DNA of 64,000 nt, from assembly GCA_020636775.1 (NCBI GenBank), contig JACJXF010000008.1, positions 30,612 through 94,611 of the forward strand, given 5' to 3'. Positions 26,003-35,104 of the stretch are shown in pieces; positions within the stretch are counted from its first letter, which is position 1; each line of letters opens with the position of its first letter. The translations under genes were made by a program, and so were the position numbers. The notes beneath the pieces were generated by a model that was not told the origin of the DNA, searched no databases, and saw nothing but the letters and a program-made list of their open reading frames with translations. The DNA comes from Bacteroidales bacterium. GTDB lineage: Bacteria > Bacteroidota > Bacteroidia > Bacteroidales > GCA-2748055.

Positions 26003-26992
26003 ATGTCAGAGTCAGGTTTCGTCGATTATGTAACCATCTTTTGTCGTTCCGGCAAGGGAGGGGCGGGCTCTGCTCACCTTCGCAGGGAGAAATATATTCC
26101 CAAGGGAGGACCGGATGGTGGTGATGGTGGCCGGGGAGGTGATGTTATTGTTCGCGGGAATTCACAACTATGGACTTTACTGCATCTGAAATATATGAAG
26201 CATGTTTTTGCCACCAACGGGGTTAATGGTTCCAGTGCGTTAAAATCAGGAGCCGATGGAAAGGATGCGATTATTGAGGTACCTCTGGGTACAGTTGCCA
26301 AAAATTCCGAGACCGGTGAGGTTTTGTTTGAAATAACCCAACATGGCGAGACTAAAATACTGATGAAAGGTGGCAGGGGAGGCCAGGGAAACAATCATTT
26401 TAAAACTTCTACCCATCAGACTCCGCGATATGCTCAGCCCGGCGAACCGGCCGATGAAGGATGGAGGGTGCTGGAACTGAAAATTCTTGCTGATGTGGGA
26501 CTTGTCGGATTTCCGAATGCAGGAAAATCCACTCTTCTTTCAGCAGTATCTTCAGCTAAGCCAAAGATCGCCGATTATGCATTTACCACCCTTACTCCCA
26601 GTCTGGGAATTGTTAGTTATCGCGACGATCTAAGCTTTGTAATGGCTGATATCCCTGGAATTATTGAAGGCGCCAGTGAAGGGAAAGGGCTTGGACTAAG
26701 GTTCCTCCGGCATATTGAAAGGAACTCCATGCTGTTGTTTGTTATTCCTGTCGATAGTAAAAATATCCGCGAAGAATATAAGATATTGCTGAATGAGCTG
26801 AAGCTGTACAACCCGGAACTGCTCGACAAAAAGAGGATTCTGGCTGTGTCAAAAGCCGATTTGCTCGACAAGGAACTAATGGACGAAATGAAAAAGGAGA
26901 TGCCTAAAATACCGTATTTCTTTATATCTTCCATAACAGGTGCAGGGCTTACCGAGTTGAAAGACAAGCTCTGGAAGTCGCTAAATGCCTGA
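26003..26992 (+). CDS. obgE: GTPase ObgE/CgtA
   Basis: 329 residues. The glycine-rich Obg fold (1-158) is followed by the G domain: G1 GFPNAGKST at 169-177, switch YAFTTLTP at 192-199, G3 DIPGI at 216-220, and a SKADLLD G4 motif. It binds the 50S subunit and couples GTP level to ribosome assembly and stress. The C-terminal OCT domain of some orthologues is absent, as is normal in Bacteroidota. Three bases separate it from the PAP2 gene. Confidence 0.97.
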   Translation: MSESGFVDYVTIFCRSGKGGAGSAHLRREKYIPKGGPDGGDGGRGGDVIVRGNSQLWTLLHLKYMKHVFATNGVNGSSALKSGADGKDAIIEVPLGTVAKNSETGEVLFEITQHGETKILMKGGRGGQGNNHFKTSTHQTPRYAQPGEPADEGWRVLELKILADVGLVGFPNAGKSTLLSAVSSAKPKIADYAFTTLTPSLGIVSYRDDLSFVMADIPGIIEGASEGKGLGLRFLRHIERNSMLLFVIPVDSKNIREEYKILLNELKLYNPELLDKKRILAVSKADLLDKELMDEMKKEMPKIPYFFISSITGAGLTELKDKLWKSLNA

Positions 26993-26995
26993 GTC

Positions 26996-27562
26996 ATGAT
27001 AGAATTTTTGCAACAACTGGACACCAGAATATTTCTTTTCCTGAATTCATACCACTCCCCGTTCTGGGATAAAATCATGGTTTTTATTTCAGGGAGAATC
27101 GAATGGCTTCCTCTTTACCTCTTTCTTATTTTTTGGATCTTCTATAAGTTCAGAAGGAAGGGATGGATCATCCTGGCTCTAACCTTGCTCGTTTTTGCCC
27201 TTTCAGACCTTGGTTCCGTTCATCTTTTCAAGAACGTGTTCGAAAGACTGCGTCCCAGTCGCAACCCCGAGCTGGAGGGTCTTGTACATATTGTAAACGG
27301 TTACAGGGGAGGTCTTTATGGCTTTGTTTCATCGCATGCTTCCAACACCTTTTGTCTGGCTGTATTTATGAGCCTGATTTTCAGAAACAGATGGATGGTA
27401 ATCGGCATGATGTGCTGGGCAGTTGTTGTAAGTTACAGCCGCATTTACCTTGGAGTCCATTATCCTTTTGATGTGCTTGGAGGAGCGGTCTGGGGGAGTC
27501 TGATGGCGATTTTGGTTTACGGGGTTTTCAGGAGGTTACGAGGTTACGAGGTTACGAAGTAA
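26996..27562 (+). CDS. PAP2-family membrane phosphatase
   Basis: 188 residues with several transmembrane helices. The three acid-phosphatase motifs are present: Lys79-x6-Arg86-Pro87, SSH at 112-114 (in place of PSGH) and Ser148-Arg149-x5-His155-x3-Asp159. Members dephosphorylate undecaprenyl pyrophosphate or phosphatidic acid/PGP at the outer face of the membrane. The last nine residues, RLRGYEVTK, are encoded by a GAGGTTAC repeat array that runs on past the stop, so the natural C-terminus has probably been replaced or extended by the repeat. It begins 3 bp after obgE. Confidence 0.88.
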   Translation: MIEFLQQLDTRIFLFLNSYHSPFWDKIMVFISGRIEWLPLYLFLIFWIFYKFRRKGWIILALTLLVFALSDLGSVHLFKNVFERLRPSRNPELEGLVHIVNGYRGGLYGFVSSHASNTFCLAVFMSLIFRNRWMVIGMMCWAVVVSYSRIYLGVHYPFDVLGGAVWGSLMAILVYGVFRRLRGYEVTK

Positions 27563-27579
27563 CGGAGTAACGAAGTAAC
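27532..27579. repeat. Six-unit 8-bp tandem array, left block
   Basis: GAGGTTAC three times, then GAAGTAAC, GGAGTAAC, GAAGTAAC. The array starts inside the PAP2 gene, contains its stop codon (27560-27562) and continues into the intergenic space. A GTAACG/CGTTAC palindrome follows at 27593-27606. Confidence 0.85.
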
Positions 27580-27636
27580 GTAAGTGACGGTCGTAACGGT
27601 CGTTACTGAAGTGATGACCACAACTCGTAAAAATCC

Positions 27637-27668
27637 CATTCACTCATTCACTCATTCACTCATTTACT
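27637..27668. repeat. Four-unit 8-bp tandem array (CATTCACT)
   Basis: CATTCACT three times plus CATTTACT, unrelated in sequence to the flanking arrays but with the same unit length. Confidence 0.8.
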
Positions 27669-27690
27669 CACCGAAGCCTTAGCGAAGGTG
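27669..27690. repeat. 22-bp CACC...GGTG repeat with inner hairpin
   Basis: Bounded by CACC and GGTG, with an inner CCTT-AGCG-AAGG hairpin (27677-27688). I recognise the GAAGCCTTAGCGAAGG core as a dispersed intergenic sequence in Bacteroidota. Confidence 0.55.
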
Positions 27691-27694
27691 AGCC

Positions 27695-27726
27695 GTTACC
27701 TCGTTACCCCGTTACCTCGTTACCTC
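27695..27726. repeat. Four-unit 8-bp tandem array, right block (inverted)
   Basis: GTTACCTC, GTTACCCC, GTTACCTC, GTTACCTC; the reverse complement GAGGTAAC differs from the left-block unit by one base. It ends two bases before the lplA stop codon. Confidence 0.85.
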
Positions 27727-27728
27727 CC

Positions 27729-28709
27729 CTAAAACATCCCCTGTACAAACTCATCCACCCGGATATTCTTAAAATATTCATTAAAGCTGAAGTGGGAAAG
27801 GTTCTCCATTATGGAGTCGTAGTCGTGATTAATTCCCACCAGGGATTTTTCTATGGTCTCGATATCGTGTTTGTGAAAGAAATCGCCGTAAATTTTGATA
27901 TCCTTGATAACTCCTTTTTCAACATTCAGGTGGAATTCAACACTGCCACCTTCGGTGCGGATCATCTTTTCAAAATCGTATTTCGGGGAATATCCAAAGT
28001 TCCATTCCCACTGCGAAAATTTCTCATCCTTAAGCTTGTTGATTCCGGCAATATCTTCTTCGGTATAGGAATACATTTTAGAATCAGGGTACATAAGCAT
28101 TATCTGCTTCATGATCCTGTCGCGGAACTCAATCACATCCATCTTTTCCTTCAGATGCTCCGAGATATTGGTCACTCTCGAACGCACCGACTTAACAGCT
28201 TTATCGGTGAATTTCAGGGGATTCACTTTTAGTGCTGCAGACAGATCCGTCATAACCGAAGAGAAAAGGAGAGTGCCATGGTGAAGTGTACGGTTTCGCC
28301 AGACATGCTCGGCATTTCCCGAAAACTTCTTACCGTCGATGGTGAGGTCATTTCTTCCTTCAAATTTTGCATTGATACCCATGGTTAGCAGCACATCGAG
28401 AATCGGCCTGGTGAATTTCCTGAAATCCACCTGAGCTCCTTCTTCGCTGTTTCGGATAAAGGTGAAATTCAGGTTTCCCAGATCATGAAAAACAGCTCCT
28501 CCGCCTGTAATCCTTCTGACCACCTTGATTTTGTTCTCCCTTACGTAATCAACATTGATTTCTGCCAGCGTATTCTGATGCTTCCCAACGATAATGGAAG
28601 GCTCATTGCGCCAAAGCATGAAGCAGTCTTCCGTAAAATTCTTCATGACGTATTCGTCGGCAGCAATATTAAAATATGGATCTGTAGAAAGGTCTTTAAT
28701 GCAAAGCAT
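27729..28709 (-). CDS. lplA: Lipoate-protein ligase
   Basis: 326 residues. The ligase core has RRITGGGAVFHD at 65-76 (lipoate/ATP binding), GKHQNTLAEIN and DGKKFSGNAE with the conserved lysine; a C-terminal accessory domain follows, including WNFGYSP. It activates free lipoate with ATP and attaches it to E2 subunits and GcvH. The last codons abut the repeat block at 27695-27726, and the gene converges on the PAP2 gene. A good promoter (TTG-N20-TATCTTTG) lies at 28735-28765. Confidence 0.93.
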   Translation of the reverse strand: MLCIKDLSTDPYFNIAADEYVMKNFTEDCFMLWRNEPSIIVGKHQNTLAEINVDYVRENKIKVVRRITGGGAVFHDLGNLNFTFIRNSEEGAQVDFRKFTRPILDVLLTMGINAKFEGRNDLTIDGKKFSGNAEHVWRNRTLHHGTLLFSSVMTDLSAALKVNPLKFTDKAVKSVRSRVTNISEHLKEKMDVIEFRDRIMKQIMLMYPDSKMYSYTEEDIAGINKLKDEKFSQWEWNFGYSPKYDFEKMIRTEGGSVEFHLNVEKGVIKDIKIYGDFFHKHDIETIEKSLVGINHDYDSIMENLSHFSFNEYFKNIRVDEFVQGMF

Positions 28710-28734
28710 TTTCCCGGGTTTAGTTTTATTGTGG

Positions 28735-28765
28735 CAAAGATAAGCCTAAAAACAATTTATGGCAA
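28735..28765 (-). promoter_or_regulatory. lplA promoter
   Basis: Minus strand: TTG (28763-28765), 20 bp, then TATCTTTG (28735-28742), 25 bp before the lplA ATG. Both boxes and the spacing fit the Bacteroidota consensus. Confidence 0.6.
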
Positions 28766-28781
28766 TTCATTTCTGAATTGT

Positions 28782-28789
28782 TATTTTTG
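28782..28789 (+). promoter_or_regulatory. plsC promoter -7 element
   Basis: TATTTTTG, exact TAnnTTTG, 20 bp before the plsC GTG; divergent from the lplA promoter. Confidence 0.45.
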
Positions 28790-28809
28790 CCCAAACTAAA
28801 ACCCGGAAA

Positions 28810-29556
28810 GTGAGAAAGTTTTTCCTTACCACCCTGTCGATCCTGATGTGGATACTATTCCTGATATCCTGTTTTATCTTAATGCCCGTTCTCTTGTTTA
28901 TATGGGCAGTGACATGGCCTTTTGACCGCAATTTATGGCTCGTTCACAGGTTTTCCTGTTTCTGGGGAGCCTTTTATATCTGGATGGTTCCGCTGTGGAG
29001 TCTGAAGATAGAAGGCAGAAAAAAGCTGAAAGACAATCATGTCAAGATACTGGTTTCAAACCACCAGAGCTTTGCCGATATTTTGATTGTTAACAGTCTA
29101 TTCAGGCATTTTCGCTGGACATCCAAGGTCGAAAATTTTAAAATGCCCTTTGTGGGCTGGGTACTTACCCTAAATCGTTCCATAAAAATTTACCGTGCAG
29201 CCGGCGATGCATTTCAGAAATTTAAGGACCAGGCCGTTAAATCGCTGGCAGAAGGAAATACCCTTGCCATTTTCCCGGAAGGCACACGTTCGAGAACCGG
29301 AGAGATGGGGAAGTTTAAGGAAGGCGCCTTTATGCTTGCCCTTCAGACTAAAACAGATATTTTTCCCATGGTACTTGATGGTTCAGCCAAAGCTATTCCT
29401 AAAAAAGGATGGGTACTGACCGGCAGATCCAAAATGATATTAAAAGTTCTCGATCCCATTCCATACGAGAGCTTTAAAGATATGACTCCCGGAGAACTGT
29501 CCCTGAAGGTTCATGGCATCATACAGTCGGCCCTGAAAGAACTTCGAAAAAACTAA
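28810..29556 (+). CDS. plsC: 1-acyl-sn-glycerol-3-phosphate acyltransferase (PlsC-type)
   Basis: 248 residues from a GTG, giving an N-terminal membrane helix region (5-35). The acyltransferase motifs are NHQSFAD (His85, Asp90: H-x4-D), then RSIKIYRAAG and FPEGTRSRTG at 155-164. It adds the second acyl chain to lysophosphatidate in phospholipid synthesis at the inner membrane. A gene for a methyltransferase-like protein follows 6 bp later. Confidence 0.9.
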   Translation: MRKFFLTTLSILMWILFLISCFILMPVLLFIWAVTWPFDRNLWLVHRFSCFWGAFYIWMVPLWSLKIEGRKKLKDNHVKILVSNHQSFADILIVNSLFRHFRWTSKVENFKMPFVGWVLTLNRSIKIYRAAGDAFQKFKDQAVKSLAEGNTLAIFPEGTRSRTGEMGKFKEGAFMLALQTKTDIFPMVLDGSAKAIPKKGWVLTGRSKMILKVLDPIPYESFKDMTPGELSLKVHGIIQSALKELRKN

Positions 29557-29562
29557 AATAAA

Positions 29563-30348
29563 ATGTGGAAGCCGTCCCCTCCCAGGAAAATCCTGAGGCG
29601 AATGAAATATATCTCCGACCAGGAAGGTATTCTCAGACGCTATTTCAGGGAACAGGAAGGCTGGGAGAAACATCTTTCAAAAACTGCAGAATCCATTATT
29701 TCCGTTCTCGAATCTGAAAAATACAAGCATGTAATCGTCCTTGGAAGTGGCTGGCTTCTTGATTTTCCTATGGAAAGGATTTTGAATTATGTGGAAAGGA
29801 TCAGTCTGTTTGATGTTCACTTCCCTCGACAAATTCTCAAAAAAGCCGAAGCTCTTAAGGGAGTGGAATGCATTCAGGCTGATATTACCGGCGGTGTCAT
29901 AGAAGATGTTTATTTCAAACTGAAAAATAAGACTTTGAATTTCCCTTTTGCAATTCCTGAGCCTGAAATTGAAAAGGAGGAAGGAATGCTGATAATTTCA
30001 CTGAATATTCTAAATCAGCTCGATATTCTCCTGGCAGACTATATCCTTTCCCGAAAACCTGATTCCCCGGGAATAGAAATAGATAATTTCAGGAAGGATC
30101 TTCAGGCCAGACACATCTCCATGCTTGGAAAACATCCGTTCATTCTTGTGACGGACTGCAGGGAAATACTTATTAACACCGAAGGAAAGGTCCTTGAGGA
30201 GAGGAACCTGATCTATACAGAGCTTCCCTCAGGTGACAGATACGATGAGTGGGAATGGGAGTTCGATACTCAGGGGCTCTATAACCCCAATGTGAACACT
30301 GTTCTGAAAGTAAAATTCATTTACTCAAAAATACCGCAAAACCTATAG
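29563..30348 (+). CDS. Putative SAM-dependent methyltransferase-like protein
   Basis: 261 residues, soluble. HVIVLGSGWLLDFP (residues 57-69; Gly61, Gly63) followed by ISLFDVHFP with Asp84 looks like a Rossmann glycine loop and the acidic residue after strand 2 of class I methyltransferases; VECIQADITG could be motif II. The C-terminal half contains WEWEFDTQGLYNPN. No named family is recognised. It follows plsC by 6 bp and precedes parE, which has its own promoter, so it probably belongs with plsC. Methyltransferase activity is inferred. Confidence 0.5.
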   Translation: MWKPSPPRKILRRMKYISDQEGILRRYFREQEGWEKHLSKTAESIISVLESEKYKHVIVLGSGWLLDFPMERILNYVERISLFDVHFPRQILKKAEALKGVECIQADITGGVIEDVYFKLKNKTLNFPFAIPEPEIEKEEGMLIISLNILNQLDILLADYILSRKPDSPGIEIDNFRKDLQARHISMLGKHPFILVTDCREILINTEGKVLEERNLIYTELPSGDRYDEWEWEFDTQGLYNPNVNTVLKVKFIYSKIPQNL

Positions 30349-30388
30349 CTCTGCCGCTCAGACTGTTAATTTCTTTGTTGAAAAACAA

Positions 30389-30421
30389 TTGTATTTTCCC
30401 ACCTGCTTTTAAGTATATTTG
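30389..30421 (+). promoter_or_regulatory. parE promoter
   Basis: TTG (30389-30391), 22 bp, TATATTTG (30414-30421), ending 16 bp before the parE ATG, implying a very short leader. Confidence 0.6.
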
Positions 30422-30437
30422 CGCAAATTCGTGGACT

Positions 30438-32327
30438 ATGATTGGGAATTATTCGGAAGATAGTATCAGGACGCTCGACTGGAAGGAACATATCCGAAAA
30501 CGTCCGGGTATGTATATCGGGAAGCTTGGCGACGGTTCATCACCGGATGACGGAGTGTATATCCTCATGAAGGAAGTACTCGACAATGCTGTGGATGAGT
30601 ACATGATGGGTTTTGGTAAGGCTATTGATATCAGTATTGAAGACAGATCGGTTACAGTTCGTGATTATGGCCGTGGGATTCCTCTGGGCAAGCTCGTTGA
30701 GGTAGTGTCGAAAATGAACACCGGAGCCAAATACGATTCACGTGTATTTAAAAAATCGGTTGGATTGAACGGCGTAGGGGTAAAAGCAGTTAACGCTCTT
30801 TCCTCACTCTTTCATATCGAAGCCATTCGCGAGGGCCGCGTCAAAATGGCGGAATTCAGGCAGGGTGAGCTGATTACTGATTCCCCCGAGGAAGACACCA
30901 GTCTGAAGAATGGTACCATAGTTTCCTTTACACCCGACGAAGAAATGTTCGGACGGTTTCGCTTTATCGATGAGTACATCGAGAGCATGATTAAGAATTA
31001 CTGCTACCTGAATGCCGGTCTGGTAATTTCCTACAACGGTAATAAATTTGTTTCGAAGAACGGACTTTTCGATCTTCTTACTGAAAATATTGGCGGTGAA
31101 GGCCTCTATCCCATCATACACCTTCAGAATGGCGATATTGAAGTAGCCATTACTCACGGCGAGCAGTATGGTGAAGAATACTACAGCTTCGTTAATGGTC
31201 AGCATACAACACAGGGAGGAACTCACCTGGTTGCCTTCAGGGAAGCGCTGGTTAAAACAATTCGTGACTTTTATAAAAAGGATTTTGATCCTGCCGATAT
31301 CCGTGCTTCTGTAATTGCCGCTATCAGCGTCAAGGTTGAAGAGCCCGTGTTTGAATCCCAGACCAAAACCAAGCTTGGCTCCAAAGACATGGGTCCCGAA
31401 GGTCCATCCGTACGAAATTTTATCATGAATTTCATCTCATCCAAGCTGGATGATTTCCTGCATAAAAATCCCGAAACAGCAAATATTCTTTTGCGAAAGA
31501 TTCAGGAATCCGAAAAGGAAAGGAAAGCAATTTCAGGAATTCAGAAGCTGGCACGCGACAGGGCTAAGAAAGCAAGTCTTCACAACAAAAAATTACGCGA
31601 TTGCCGGATTCATTATAACTCCAGCGAAGAAAGAAAGGACGAAACAACCCTCTTCATCACCGAGGGAGATTCGGCCAGTGGTTCCATTACCAAATCGCGC
31701 GACGTTAATGTTCAGGCTGTTTTCAGTCTGAAAGGGAAGCCATTGAATGTTTATGGACTGACTAAAAAGATTGTTTACGAAAATGAGGAGTTTAATCTGC
31801 TGCAATCGGCCCTCGATATTGAAGAAGGTCTCGATACCCTGCGTTACAAACAGGTAGTAATTGCAACGGATGCCGATGTTGACGGGATGCACATCCGTCT
31901 GCTCCTTATCACTTTTTTTCTGCAGTTTTTCCCCAACCTGGTTCGGTCCGGACACTTATATATCCTCAAAACACCGCTTTTCAGGGTAAGAAATAAAACC
32001 AAAACCTTCTATTGTTATTCGGAAGAGGAAAAGCAAAGGGCCATGGAAAAACTGGGAGCCAATCCTGAAATAACCCGGTTTAAAGGTCTTGGGGAAATCT
32101 CTCCGGATGAATTTAAGAATTTTATCGGGAAGGAAATTAAGCTGGAACCGGTACGACTTCATAAGGATGATTCGATCGGAGGAATTCTTGAATATTATAT
32201 GGGAAAGAACACACCCGACCGGCAGGACTTTATTATCGGGAATCTAAGATTTGAAGATGATGTGGTTGAGGAGGAATTGCCCGATCAGATGTCGGAGGCA
32301 GAAGCCGTAATGGAGGCAGAAGCCTGA
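30438..32327 (+). CDS. parE: DNA topoisomerase IV subunit B
   Basis: 629 residues from the ATG at 30438; this start is preferred because a strong -7 box sits 16 bp upstream and the next residues are the conserved lead-in to HIRKRPGMYIG. GHKL ATPase: EVLDNAVDE (Glu46, Asn50), GRGIP, and GLNGVGVKAVNAL. TOPRIM: TEGDSASG near 404 and the DxD in TDADVDG. It hydrolyses ATP to drive strand passage with ParC, decatenating chromosomes. It lacks the long insert of proteobacterial GyrB. It is followed 65 bp later by parC. Assignment to topoisomerase IV over gyrase rests on the paired partner and the overall form. Confidence 0.93.
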   Translation: MIGNYSEDSIRTLDWKEHIRKRPGMYIGKLGDGSSPDDGVYILMKEVLDNAVDEYMMGFGKAIDISIEDRSVTVRDYGRGIPLGKLVEVVSKMNTGAKYDSRVFKKSVGLNGVGVKAVNALSSLFHIEAIREGRVKMAEFRQGELITDSPEEDTSLKNGTIVSFTPDEEMFGRFRFIDEYIESMIKNYCYLNAGLVISYNGNKFVSKNGLFDLLTENIGGEGLYPIIHLQNGDIEVAITHGEQYGEEYYSFVNGQHTTQGGTHLVAFREALVKTIRDFYKKDFDPADIRASVIAAISVKVEEPVFESQTKTKLGSKDMGPEGPSVRNFIMNFISSKLDDFLHKNPETANILLRKIQESEKERKAISGIQKLARDRAKKASLHNKKLRDCRIHYNSSEERKDETTLFITEGDSASGSITKSRDVNVQAVFSLKGKPLNVYGLTKKIVYENEEFNLLQSALDIEEGLDTLRYKQVVIATDADVDGMHIRLLLITFFLQFFPNLVRSGHLYILKTPLFRVRNKTKTFYCYSEEEKQRAMEKLGANPEITRFKGLGEISPDEFKNFIGKEIKLEPVRLHKDDSIGGILEYYMGKNTPDRQDFIIGNLRFEDDVVEEELPDQMSEAEAVMEAEA

Positions 32328-32392
32328 GACAGCCTGAATAACCCCGGCAATTAAAGAAACGAAAATACTGATTAAAAGAACAGATTGAATAG

Positions 32393-35032
32393 ATGGCTGA
32401 CGATTTTGAATTAGTTGAGAATCCTGAAGAGGAAAAGCCTGAATTACCTGAAAATCCGGCAGAAACAACACCAAAAGCAGACGAGTCTCTGCCCAGGGTT
32501 ATTCATTTGTCGGGTATGTACCAGGACTGGTTTCTGGATTATGCCTCATATGTAATTCTCGAACGGGCGGTACCACACATGGATGATGGACTGAAGCCTG
32601 TTCAGAGAAGGATTCTGCATGCCATGAAGCGACTGGATGACGGTCGGTACAACAAGGTGGCCAATATCATCGGACACACCATGCAATACCACCCCCACGG
32701 GGATGCTTCCATAGGTGATGCACTGGTTCAGCTGGGTCAGAAAGACCTGCTCATTGATTCACAGGGTAACTGGGGAAATATTCATACCGGCGACAGTGCT
32801 GCAGCACCCAGGTACATCGAAGCGCGGCTTTCCAAATTTGCCCTGGAGGTAGTATTCAATCCCAAAACCACTACCTGGAAACTCACCTACGACGGAAGGA
32901 ATAAAGAACCGGTGACACTTCCCGTGAAATTTCCCTTATTGCTTGCCCAGGGTGCTGAAGGTATCGCCGTTGGTCTGGCTTCCAAAATTCTGCCCCATAA
33001 TTTTAATGAGCTTATTGATGCCTCCGTCAATTATCTTCAGGGAAAGGATTTTGAACTGTATCCCGATTTTCCTACCGGAGGACTTGCTGATTTTTCGCGT
33101 TATAACGACGGACTCAGAGGCGGAGCCATTAAAGTAAGGGCTAAAATCGAAAAACTCGACAAAAAGACACTTGTTATACGTGAGCTGCCCTTTGGAAAAA
33201 ATACCGGAAGCCTGATCGATTCAATCCTCAAAGCCAATGAAAAGGGAAAGATCAAAATCAGGAAAATCGACGATAATACCGCTGAAAATGTAGAGATCTT
33301 GGTCCATCTCGGACTGAATGTATCCCCCGATAAAACCATTGATGCGCTGTATGCATTCACCGACTGCGAGCTTCCGATTTCTCCAAACTGCTGTATAATT
33401 GAGGAAAACAAGCCCCGTTTCATCGGAGTAAGTGAAGTCCTCAAACTGAATACCGATCATACCCTTAATCTTTTGAGGGAAGAGCTCAGAATCAGGCTGT
33501 CGGAGCTTGAGGAAGCATGGCATTTCTCCTCCCTCGAAAAAATATTTATTGAGAAAAAGATCTACAGGGATATTGAAGAGTGCGAAACCTGGGAGGCGAT
33601 TATTGAGGCTATTGACAAAGGACTTGCTCCTTATAAAAAACTTTTCCTGAGGGAGATAACGGTTGATGATATTACAAAGCTGACGGAAATAAAGATAAAG
33701 CGTATTTCCAAGTTCGATGCCAATAAAGCCGATGAGCATATCCGGGGCATTGAAGATGAGATGGAGGAGGTGAAAAATCATCTCAACAATATCGTGGAAT
33801 TCACCATCAACTATTTCCGGCAGATTAAGAAGAAATACGGAAAAGGTAAGGAGAGAAAGACTGAAATCCGCAGCTTTGAAACTATTGAAGCTACCAAGGT
33901 GGTGGTGGCCAATGAGAAGCTTTATGTAAACCGGGAAGAAGGATTTTTTGGTACCGGACTCAGAAAGGATGAATACGTTTGCGATTGTTCCGATATTGAT
34001 GAGGTAATAACCTTCAGGAAAGATGGTACTTTCATGGTAAACAAGGTTGCCGAAAAGGTTTTTGCCGGAAAGGATATTATACACATTGCCGTATTTAAAC
34101 GAAACGACAACCGAACCATTTACAATACGGTATATTACGACGGACAAACCGGGTCTACCATGATGAAAAGGGCTCCTGTTACCGGAATCACCAGGGATAA
34201 GGAATACAGTTTCATCAAGGAACATAAGAATTCAAAAATATTGTATCTGACAGCCAATCCCAATGGGGAGGCTGAGGTTATAAAGGTCTACCTGAAGCCC
34301 AGACCCAGACTGAAAAATCTGGTTTTTGAGATGGATTTTTCTGAACTGGCAATTAAAGGAAAAGCATCACAGGGAAATATACTCACCAAGCACTCCGTCC
34401 ACAAGGTGGTGATGAAAGAGAAAGGAGTCTCTACCCTGGGTGGCAGGAAAATATGGTGGGATGAGGTAGTCATGCGATTGAATGCCGACGAAAGGGGGAA
34501 ATTCCTTGGAGAATTTATTGGAAGCGACCTTATCCTGGTGGTAACCAAATCAGGAATGTTCAGAACCAGTAATTTCGATCTGAGTAATCATTACGAGGAC
34601 GATATTTTACTCATCGAAAAATTCCGCCCTGAGAAGATTTTCTCTGCAGCCTACTTTGATGCAGAGCAGAACTATTATTACGTTAAGCGCTTTACCCTGG
34701 AAGAGTCAGAGAAGGCTCAAAGCGTAATTGGGGATCATCCCGATTCCCGATTAATAAGGATAAGCGAGGTAGAATATCCGCGTCTCGAAGTGAGATTTGG
34801 AGGAAAAAATAAAACGCGTGAACCGGAAATCATTGAAGTTGCCGATTTTATTGGGGTAAAAGGTTTTAAAGCCAGAGGGAAGCGATTGTCGACCTATGAA
34901 GTGAGCATCATCAAGGAGCTTGAACCGATTATAAGAGAAACTCCGCCTGAAGAAATAATTGACGCGAAGGATGACGACGGTCACGAACCTGAAGGCCCTG
35001 TAACCGGCAGTCAGATGTCGCTGGACCTCTAG
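32393..35032 (+). CDS. parC: DNA topoisomerase IV subunit A
   Basis: 879 residues. After a short acidic N-terminus comes the breakage-reunion core: LDYASYVILERAVPHMDDGLKP, HPHGDASIGDALV, and AAPRYIEARLS with the catalytic Tyr141 that forms the DNA phosphodiester. Later regions include a coiled coil (EDEMEEVKNHLNNI) and a C-terminal beta-propeller-like part. No GyrA box was noticed, in agreement with ParC. The acidic C-terminal tail is common in the family. Forms topoisomerase IV with ParE; the two genes are one operon. Confidence 0.93.
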   Translation: MADDFELVENPEEEKPELPENPAETTPKADESLPRVIHLSGMYQDWFLDYASYVILERAVPHMDDGLKPVQRRILHAMKRLDDGRYNKVANIIGHTMQYHPHGDASIGDALVQLGQKDLLIDSQGNWGNIHTGDSAAAPRYIEARLSKFALEVVFNPKTTTWKLTYDGRNKEPVTLPVKFPLLLAQGAEGIAVGLASKILPHNFNELIDASVNYLQGKDFELYPDFPTGGLADFSRYNDGLRGGAIKVRAKIEKLDKKTLVIRELPFGKNTGSLIDSILKANEKGKIKIRKIDDNTAENVEILVHLGLNVSPDKTIDALYAFTDCELPISPNCCIIEENKPRFIGVSEVLKLNTDHTLNLLREELRIRLSELEEAWHFSSLEKIFIEKKIYRDIEECETWEAIIEAIDKGLAPYKKLFLREITVDDITKLTEIKIKRISKFDANKADEHIRGIEDEMEEVKNHLNNIVEFTINYFRQIKKKYGKGKERKTEIRSFETIEATKVVVANEKLYVNREEGFFGTGLRKDEYVCDCSDIDEVITFRKDGTFMVNKVAEKVFAGKDIIHIAVFKRNDNRTIYNTVYYDGQTGSTMMKRAPVTGITRDKEYSFIKEHKNSKILYLTANPNGEAEVIKVYLKPRPRLKNLVFEMDFSELAIKGKASQGNILTKHSVHKVVMKEKGVSTLGGRKIWWDEVVMRLNADERGKFLGEFIGSDLILVVTKSGMFRTSNFDLSNHYEDDILLIEKFRPEKIFSAAYFDAEQNYYYVKRFTLEESEKAQSVIGDHPDSRLIRISEVEYPRLEVRFGGKNKTREPEIIEVADFIGVKGFKARGKRLSTYEVSIIKELEPIIRETPPEEIIDAKDDDGHEPEGPVTGSQMSLDL

Positions 35033-35104
35033 AACTTTAAGCACTTCCCTGGTAAAATAATCGAATAAATTTCGGGACCGGCTGCTGTAATTAAATTCAA
35101 AAAA

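Noticed and set aside
27532..27726. CRISPR array
   Set aside because: Units are 8 bp and directly adjacent without spacers; no cas genes.
30375..30437. Upstream start of parE adding 21 residues
   Set aside because: The extra codons cover the promoter boxes and are not conserved in type.
33221..34225. 334-codon minus-strand open frame inside parC
   Set aside because: Antisense to a firmly identified gene; composition is that of a mirrored reading frame.
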